Below, one piece after another: positions 5,275 to 9,865 of a stretch of DNA of 9,865 bases. Source of the stretch: Anaerolineae bacterium (GTDB taxonomy: Bacteria > Chloroflexota > Anaerolineae > B4-G1). The position numbers and the translations under genes are program-made. Numbering within the stretch: the first letter of the stretch is position 1; the number at the start of each line of letters is the position of its first letter. The notes under the pieces are model-generated. The model made no database searches and had not been told where the DNA came from. It worked only from the letters and a program-made list of their open reading frames with translations. The DNA lies in assembly GCA_027079895.1 (NCBI GenBank), contig JALWUZ010000789.1, forward strand, positions 1 to 9,865. Direction: 5' to 3'.

Positions 5275-8200
5275 TTACTGCTGGCCGCTGTTCAGGGCCT
5301 GCAATTGATTGACCAACTGCTGCACGCTGTCCTTCTGGTCGTCGGGGGCTTTTTCCAGTGCCATCTGTGCCTCGGCCAGGGCCTTGTCGTACTCCTCCTG
5401 CTGACTGTAGAGCCGCGCCAGCACCTGGTGGATGTTCCAGATGTCCTTCGCGCGGGGCTGCAACTCGACCGCCTTGTTGAGGGCCGCGATGGCCTTGTCC
5501 CACTCCTGGAGGGCGATGTAGGTATCCCCCAGCATGCGCCAGACTTGGGGGGCCTTGGGCTTCAACTGCAACGCCGTCTCGTAGCACGCGGCGGCCTTTT
5601 CGAGATCGCCCTCCTGACGGCTCACGTCGCCCAGCACCAGCCAGGTCTGGTCGAACTCGTCGTCCAGTTCCAGGGAGCGGGTGATGGCCCGGCTGAAACC
5701 CGCCTTGTCGTGCAGGCCGTAGTAGTAGAGCATCGCCCACTCGTTCCACAGGATGGCGTTCTGGGGGCTGAGGGTGGTGGCGATTTCGTAGTTCTCCGAC
5801 GACTTTCGGAGCAGGGCCAGCCGCTGGTCGCTGTCGGTGGCGAAGTCGGCCCAGCGGCGGTACATTCGGGCCAGGTTCGCGCTGTGATCGGTGTTGAGCG
5901 GGTTGATGTCGCGGGCCTTGAGCAGCGTCCGCTCCGTCTCCTTCATCACCGCCTCGCGGGTGGTGGTGTCCTTCAGGCTGGAAGCGTACTCCAAATAGGC
6001 CCGGCCCAGGTAGAGGTAGTAGAAATCCTCTTTGGGAGCCAGTTCGATGGCGTGTTTGTAGAGTTCGATGGCGATGACCCACTGCTTGCCCCGGTCGTAA
6101 GGGTCGGCCTGCTTGTAGACGATGTCCGCTTTGATGGGGGTGAGGTTGGTCAGCACGGCGGTCGCCCCGACCAGAACCGCCAGCACCACAGCGGCGACGA
6201 TGCTCCAGGGGCTCGACTCCTGTTGAGGCCGTCGGCGCACCCGCAGGAACAACATCGCCCCGCCGCTCGCCAGCACGACCACGATGAACCAGTAGTACGC
6301 GGTGAGGAAGCCGGCCACCTTGTCGGCGGAGTAGATGATGTCCTCCAACGATTGGGCCTGGAACTTCACCAGCGCGGTCTGGCTGCTGGCCAGCACCAGC
6401 GCGAATCCGAAACCGACGGTCAGGGAGACGATCAGGTAGACGACGGCGGCGATGAGGCTGTCGCCCTTCCGCTCGCGGAACTGCCCCCGTTTCGCCATCT
6501 CGGAAAGGAAGATGACCGCGCTCATCAGCCAGGTCAGGGCGAATATCATCAACGCGCCGTAGGAGGTACGGCTTTCCTGTGCCGGGAGCACGGTCAGGGC
6601 CCGCCAGATGACCTTGACCGGCTGGGCGAGCCGCTCGGCGTTGGTGACGAAATCGAAGGAAAGCGTGCCCAGCACAAACCCGCCGATGGCCGCCAGCATG
6701 AAGACTGTCCAGAGCCAGGCCGGTATCCCCTGCTGTTGAGGTTGTTGGGCGGCGGCAGCGGTCTTGCGGCGTCGCTTGCGCCGCCGGCCGCCCTCCGTCG
6801 CCTGGTCGGGCTGGGACGGACGGGGCTCGACGGCGGTCGGCTCCCAGTTTTTGATGAGCCCGATGCCGCTCACGACCAGCAATCCGGCGTAGGCCCAGAA
6901 GGTGGTGCGCGTGGAGGCGATGGCGATTCCGAAGTTGATCTCGACGTAGTGGGCGACGATGGCGGAGAGGATGCCGATGAGGATGAAGGTGTAGTACGGG
7001 TGGTGCTCAGTGGCCACTTCCGGGTCCCAGTAGACGGAGATGGAGTAGACCACCAGGTAGATGAACATCCCGCCGACGATGCCGATGGGGATGGCGATAC
7101 AGAAGAAATGCGGCCCGATGGTGGGGATGACGATCGCCATCGCCACCACCGCACCGGCCGCCATCAGGATGAAAAGCAGCATACGCCGCCAGTCGGACGG
7201 GACGAACCCCAACCAGTGCAGGCCGTAGTAGAACACGCCGCCGAAGATCCACAGATAGACGGCGAACCCCAGCAAGCCGGTGATGACCAGCGAGTCCATC
7301 GTCTCGTTGTGGGAGCGGTCCGGCGAGGCGGTGCGGGATTCGTAGTGCCCCAGGAGCGGCGGGTAGAAGGGGTTGTAGGCCACGTACATTGACTCCGGCC
7401 CGTACCCGATGACCGGGCGGAGGACGTTGAAGGGGTCTCGATGGCCCTGGGGGTACTCCTCCGTCGGCGGGTATTGGAGCGGGTCGTGCGGGAGTATCAA
7501 CTTGAGCGCACCCTGCCAGATGAGGTTACGCACCATCCCGGTGCCGCCCTGGTACTGAAGGACGCGGGCCAGCCGAGCCGCCGAGGTGTTCAGAACCATC
7601 TCGTGAACCGGCCCCGGCAGGTTGATGACCAGGAAACCGGCGGAGGCGATGATCGCCAGCACCAGCGTACTGCTCCACATCCACCGCCAGCCATGCCGGT
7701 TGACGATGAACCCCAGCCATATCCCGACGAAAGTCAGCAACAGGCCGCCGGCGGCCAGTCCCTCCGGGACGCTGCTATCCGCCCCGGCGATCATCTTGCC
7801 GATTTGGTAGAGCAGGCCGCCGACGACGACCGCCGCCCCCAGGCTGCCCAGTCCGAAGAGAACGCCGCGCCCCAGGTCTTTGGGCAGGGTAGCGGGCGTG
7901 ACCGGCCGCTCGCGGATGGCGGCCCGCTGGATGGACAGAATCCCCAGGAAACTCCAGATGCCGATCCCCGCCAGGAGCCCCACCATCGGGCCACGGCTCT
8001 TGGTGTACCAGATGGCGATGACCTGCACCAGGAAGATGAAAATGTAGGCCGCCGCCCGGAAGACATCCGCCGCGCCGGAGTCCTCATCGTGCAGGATGGA
8101 GCGGAAGGCGGCGACGATGCGGGAGAGGGTCGGGAAGACCGCCATAATCAGGTAGGCGGCGACGAAAATGGCGTTCCCCATGTTGGAGGCCACGCGCCGG

Positions 8201-8715
8201 GTCACATCGCCGCCCCAGGGGAGCGGATCCAACTTGTTGTGCTGGATGAGGCCATAGAGCGCAATCGGCAGGCTGTTGATGATGACGACCGTAATCAGTC
8301 GGTCCAACTGCTCCCGCGTGCGCATTCCCTGGAGGATGATGAGAAAGACTACGATGTAGGCCAACGTCGTGTAAGTCCCCTGCAACCGCTGGTAGGAGCC
8401 GAAGAGGCTGACGCGCGGGGTGACGGAAAGGATGGTGCTGAGGACGTAGATGACGGTGGTGAGCAGGGTCGGGAGCACCAACGGCGTGCGCCAGGTGAAA
8501 CCGGGGTCGTACTTCCCGTGAGTGCGCTCCTCGATGTACTTGACGATCCAGACGGCGGCCATGATGAGGGCGACGGTGCGCAAAGTGGTCAGTTTGTCCG
8601 GCTCGAAAACGCGGCTGGAATAGACGTTGAACAGCAAGGGGGTGATGATCACCGCCAGCAGCCAGCCCATCTCCAAGACTTTGTCGCAGAACAGGCTCAA
8701 CTTAGTCGAATTCAT
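5275..8715 (-). CDS. Giant O-antigen ligase/polymerase-like membrane protein with C-terminal TPR domain
   Basis: The protein is 1146 aa, well over twice a typical WaaL or Wzy (about 400-450). Residues 1-260 are hydrophobic helices with a TKSRGPMVGLLAG motif (238-250). Residues of about 380-475 form a large, probably extracytoplasmic loop with YGPESMYVAYNPF (438-450) and DRSHNETMDSLVITG (466-480), the Wzy_C-type histidine/asparagine block. More helices follow to about 620. A basic, Gln-rich cytosolic-type linker (GRRRKRRRK, 643-651; AQQPQQQ, 656-662) leads to a second group of helices (about 664-860). Four to six TPR-like repeats occupy about 875-1140. The probable role is polymerising or ligating lipid-linked glycan at the membrane, with TPRs recruiting partners. 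ATG 8715 has GAGAGGAG close upstream, 19 bases after the epimerase stop; the frame extends to 8817, but that part overlaps the epimerase gene and is not used. Confidence 0.87.
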   Translation of the reverse strand: MNSTKLSLFCDKVLEMGWLLAVIITPLLFNVYSSRVFEPDKLTTLRTVALIMAAVWIVKYIEERTHGKYDPGFTWRTPLVLPTLLTTVIYVLSTILSVTPRVSLFGSYQRLQGTYTTLAYIVVFLIILQGMRTREQLDRLITVVIINSLPIALYGLIQHNKLDPLPWGGDVTRRVASNMGNAIFVAAYLIMAVFPTLSRIVAAFRSILHDEDSGAADVFRAAAYIFIFLVQVIAIWYTKSRGPMVGLLAGIGIWSFLGILSIQRAAIRERPVTPATLPKDLGRGVLFGLGSLGAAVVVGGLLYQIGKMIAGADSSVPEGLAAGGLLLTFVGIWLGFIVNRHGWRWMWSSTLVLAIIASAGFLVINLPGPVHEMVLNTSAARLARVLQYQGGTGMVRNLIWQGALKLILPHDPLQYPPTEEYPQGHRDPFNVLRPVIGYGPESMYVAYNPFYPPLLGHYESRTASPDRSHNETMDSLVITGLLGFAVYLWIFGGVFYYGLHWLGFVPSDWRRMLLFILMAAGAVVAMAIVIPTIGPHFFCIAIPIGIVGGMFIYLVVYSISVYWDPEVATEHHPYYTFILIGILSAIVAHYVEINFGIAIASTRTTFWAYAGLLVVSGIGLIKNWEPTAVEPRPSQPDQATEGGRRRKRRRKTAAAAQQPQQQGIPAWLWTVFMLAAIGGFVLGTLSFDFVTNAERLAQPVKVIWRALTVLPAQESRTSYGALMIFALTWLMSAVIFLSEMAKRGQFRERKGDSLIAAVVYLIVSLTVGFGFALVLASSQTALVKFQAQSLEDIIYSADKVAGFLTAYYWFIVVVLASGGAMLFLRVRRRPQQESSPWSIVAAVVLAVLVGATAVLTNLTPIKADIVYKQADPYDRGKQWVIAIELYKHAIELAPKEDFYYLYLGRAYLEYASSLKDTTTREAVMKETERTLLKARDINPLNTDHSANLARMYRRWADFATDSDQRLALLRKSSENYEIATTLSPQNAILWNEWAMLYYYGLHDKAGFSRAITRSLELDDEFDQTWLVLGDVSRQEGDLEKAAACYETALQLKPKAPQVWRMLGDTYIALQEWDKAIAALNKAVELQPRAKDIWNIHQVLARLYSQQEEYDKALAEAQMALEKAPDDQKDSVQQLVNQLQALNSGQQ

Positions 8716-8734
8716 ACTCCTCTCCCGTCCTTGT

Positions 8735-9700
8735 TCAACTTTCTCCGGTGAACCAGTCCAATGTGCGCCGCAACCCCTCATCCAGGGGGACTTGGGCCTC
8801 GAAGCCCAGCACCTCACGGGCGCGGGTGACGTCCGGCACGCGGCGGCGAGTCTCCTCGAACGCCTTGCCGTAAGCCTCCTCGTAGGAGATGTGGACGACC
8901 TCCGAAGAGGAGCCGGTCAACTCCTTGATGAGCAGGGCCAGTTCGTTGATGCTGGTCTCCCGGTCCGAGCCGATGTTGAAGACTTGCCCGGCCGCCTCCT
9001 TGACCGTCGCCGCCAACATCGTCCCCCGGATGGTGTCCGCCACGTAGGTGAAACAGCGAGTCTGCCGACCGTCGTCGAAGACTGTCAGCGGCTCGCCGCG
9101 CAACGCCTGGGTGAAGAACTTGGCGATGACGCTGCCGTACCCCTTGGGGTCGAGACGGGGGCCGTAGGCGTTGAAGTAGCGCACAACGGAGACCGGCAGT
9201 CCCTTCTTGGCATACGCCAGGGCGAAATACTCGTCAATCGCTTTGGCGTCGGAGTACGACCAGCGGCCGACGGTGGTGGGGCCGAGCAGCCGGTCCCCGT
9301 CTTCCTTCAGGGGGACGGCGGTGGATTTGCCGTGGATCTCCGAACTAGAGGCGATGACCGTCCGCACCCAGTACTTGAACGCCATTTCGAGGACGTTCTC
9401 CGTGCCGCGCACGTTGGTGACGATGGCGGTCAGGGGGTCGTCAACGACGTACTTGACCCCGACGACGGCGGCCAGGTGGTAGATCAAGTCCACCTGACGG
9501 ATGAGCCGTTCCAGGATGCCGACGTTGAGGATGGAGTCGTTGACGAAGTGGAATCTATCGCTGGAAAGGTGGTGTTCGATGTTGCTGACTTTGCCGACGG
9601 ACAGGTTGTCCAACACGGTGACTTCGTGCCCCTGCTCCATCAGCACGTCCACGAGGTTGGAGCCGATGAAGCCGGCCCCGCCGGTGACTAAAATGTGCAT
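8735..9700 (-). CDS. NAD-dependent nucleotide-sugar epimerase/dehydratase (extended SDR family)
   Basis: The 321-aa length is typical of extended short-chain dehydrogenases acting on nucleotide sugars. The NAD-binding TGGAGFIG lies at 6-13, with an acidic D31 that favours NAD over NADP. HLAAVVGV spans 75-82. The catalytic set is the serine in SSSEIHG (118-124) and the Y149-x3-K153 pair in WSYSDAK. RYFNAYGPR (174-182) and DDGRQTRCFTYVAD (209-222) match the sugar-binding half of UDP-glucose 4-epimerases and UDP-glucuronate decarboxylase-like enzymes; substrate and reaction cannot be separated from sequence alone. It presumably makes a sugar donor for the same glycan. ATG 9700 has AAGGGAG about eight bases upstream, and a promoter at 9740-9767 makes this the first gene of the operon. 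Confidence 0.88.
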   Translation of the reverse strand: MHILVTGGAGFIGSNLVDVLMEQGHEVTVLDNLSVGKVSNIEHHLSSDRFHFVNDSILNVGILERLIRQVDLIYHLAAVVGVKYVVDDPLTAIVTNVRGTENVLEMAFKYWVRTVIASSSEIHGKSTAVPLKEDGDRLLGPTTVGRWSYSDAKAIDEYFALAYAKKGLPVSVVRYFNAYGPRLDPKGYGSVIAKFFTQALRGEPLTVFDDGRQTRCFTYVADTIRGTMLAATVKEAAGQVFNIGSDRETSINELALLIKELTGSSSEVVHISYEEAYGKAFEETRRRVPDVTRAREVLGFEAQVPLDEGLRRTLDWFTGES

Positions 9701-9739
9701 ATCCGTGCTCCCTTGCGCTAGTGAGGTCTGGTAGCGACA

Positions 9740-9767
9740 ATCATACCGCAGGCAGATTAAAAGTCAA
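9740..9767 (-). promoter_or_regulatory. Sigma-70-type promoter for the polysaccharide operon
   Basis: On the minus strand a TTGACT -35 box (9762-9767) is followed by 16 bases and a TATGAT -10 box (9740-9745); each matches five of six consensus bases. The -35 box overlaps the stop codon of the upstream glycosyltransferase gene. Transcription would start near 9733, about 33 bases before the epimerase ATG. The 63-base AT-rich gap between the two genes is otherwise empty. Confidence 0.6.
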
Positions 9768-9865
9768 GCGAACGAGGCGATTTTATCGTACACCGCGCGG
9801 GTCTCCGCCGCCGTCCGCTCCCAGGAGAAGCGGGCCGCCTGGGCCAATCCCCGACGGCGTAGATG
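9764..9865 (-). CDS. C-terminus of a probable GT4-family glycosyltransferase, cut by the window edge
   Basis: The last 33 codons of a gene entering from the right encode LRRRGLAQAARFSWERTAAETRAVYDKIASFA, split here as LRRRGLAQAARF, then SWERTAAETRAVY, then DKIASFA, before a TGA stop at 9764-9766. The pattern of a basic RRRGL followed by arg/ala residues and F-S-W-E-x-T-A, ending in VYDKI, is the usual end of GT-B fold glycosyltransferases of the GT4 type (WcaJ/PimB-like neighbours in glycan clusters). The catalytic domain is out of view, so donor and linkage are unknown. The context fits a surface-polysaccharide role. Confidence 0.7.
   Translation of the reverse strand, partial: HLRRRGLAQAARFSWERTAAETRAVYDKIASFA

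Noticed and set aside
5230..7392. Long plus-strand open frame of 720 codons opposite the ligase/TPR gene
   Set aside because: It is antisense to a well-supported membrane protein, is extremely rich in His, Asp, Arg, Gln and Gly as expected from a GC-rich complement, and has no recognisable domain.
7441..8751. Plus-strand open frame of 436 codons
   Set aside because: It has the same low-complexity composition opposite the same gene; its length reflects high GC on the opposite strand.
8716..8817. Upstream extension of the ligase by 34 residues
   Set aside because: It overlaps the epimerase gene and is not membrane-like; ATG 8715 has its own ribosome binding site and a typical N-terminus.
8627..9691. 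Plus-strand open frame of 354 codons opposite the epimerase
   Set aside because: It mirrors the epimerase gene, whose motifs are complete; the plus-strand product matches no family I recognise.

Overview
The window looks like bacterial chromosome of fairly high GC, apart from an AT-richer block at the left end. All convincing genes lie on the minus strand, so transcription runs from high to low coordinates. Most of it is a surface-polysaccharide locus. The very large O-antigen-ligase-like protein with a C-terminal TPR domain, and the divergent GalU with a YGNGSP loop, suggest a deep-branching environmental bacterium such as Chloroflexota. That assignment is an inference from family resemblance only.

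In transcription order: the C-terminus of a GT4-type glycosyltransferase (9764-9865); a sigma-70-type promoter (9740-9767); an NAD-dependent sugar epimerase/dehydratase (8735-9700); a 1146-aa O-antigen ligase/TPR protein (5275-8715); a WecA/TagO-type phosphosugar transferase (4181-5209); and a GalU-like nucleotidyltransferase (3315-4184). Gaps are short, and the last two genes overlap by 4 nt, so these genes probably form one operon. They would supply activated sugars, start a glycan on the lipid carrier and polymerise or ligate it.

Immediately after galU sits a two-gene module: an AAA/ABC-type ATPase of the OLD/AAA_15/AAA_21 kind (2195-3277) and a small TOPRIM-like DUF3226 protein (1581-2195), sharing one base at TGATG. 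It resembles known ATPase+TOPRIM anti-phage pairs such as PARIS, but is not an exact match to one I can name. It is followed by a second copy of the last 118 codons of galU plus about 28 bp of downstream sequence (1154-1540, against 3287-3672). The module is therefore bracketed by direct repeats of about 387 bp at about 97% identity, with a period of 2132 bp. Eight of the ten coding differences between repeats are synonymous. This suggests the second galU end came from another functional allele, so the module probably entered by homologous recombination (or as an element carrying a replacement galU 3' end). No integrase or transposase is present.

Left of the repeat the composition drops sharply in GC. 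There lies an AT-rich multi-pass membrane protein of glycosyltransferase-C type (99-1079), then a well-formed promoter (65-93) and the first seven codons of another gene with a strong ribosome binding site (1-22). The region downstream of galU thus looks like a variable junction holding both surface-glycan and candidate defence cargo. No tRNA, rRNA, CRISPR array or recognisable insertion sequence was seen, and no gene-free stretch exceeds 300 bases.
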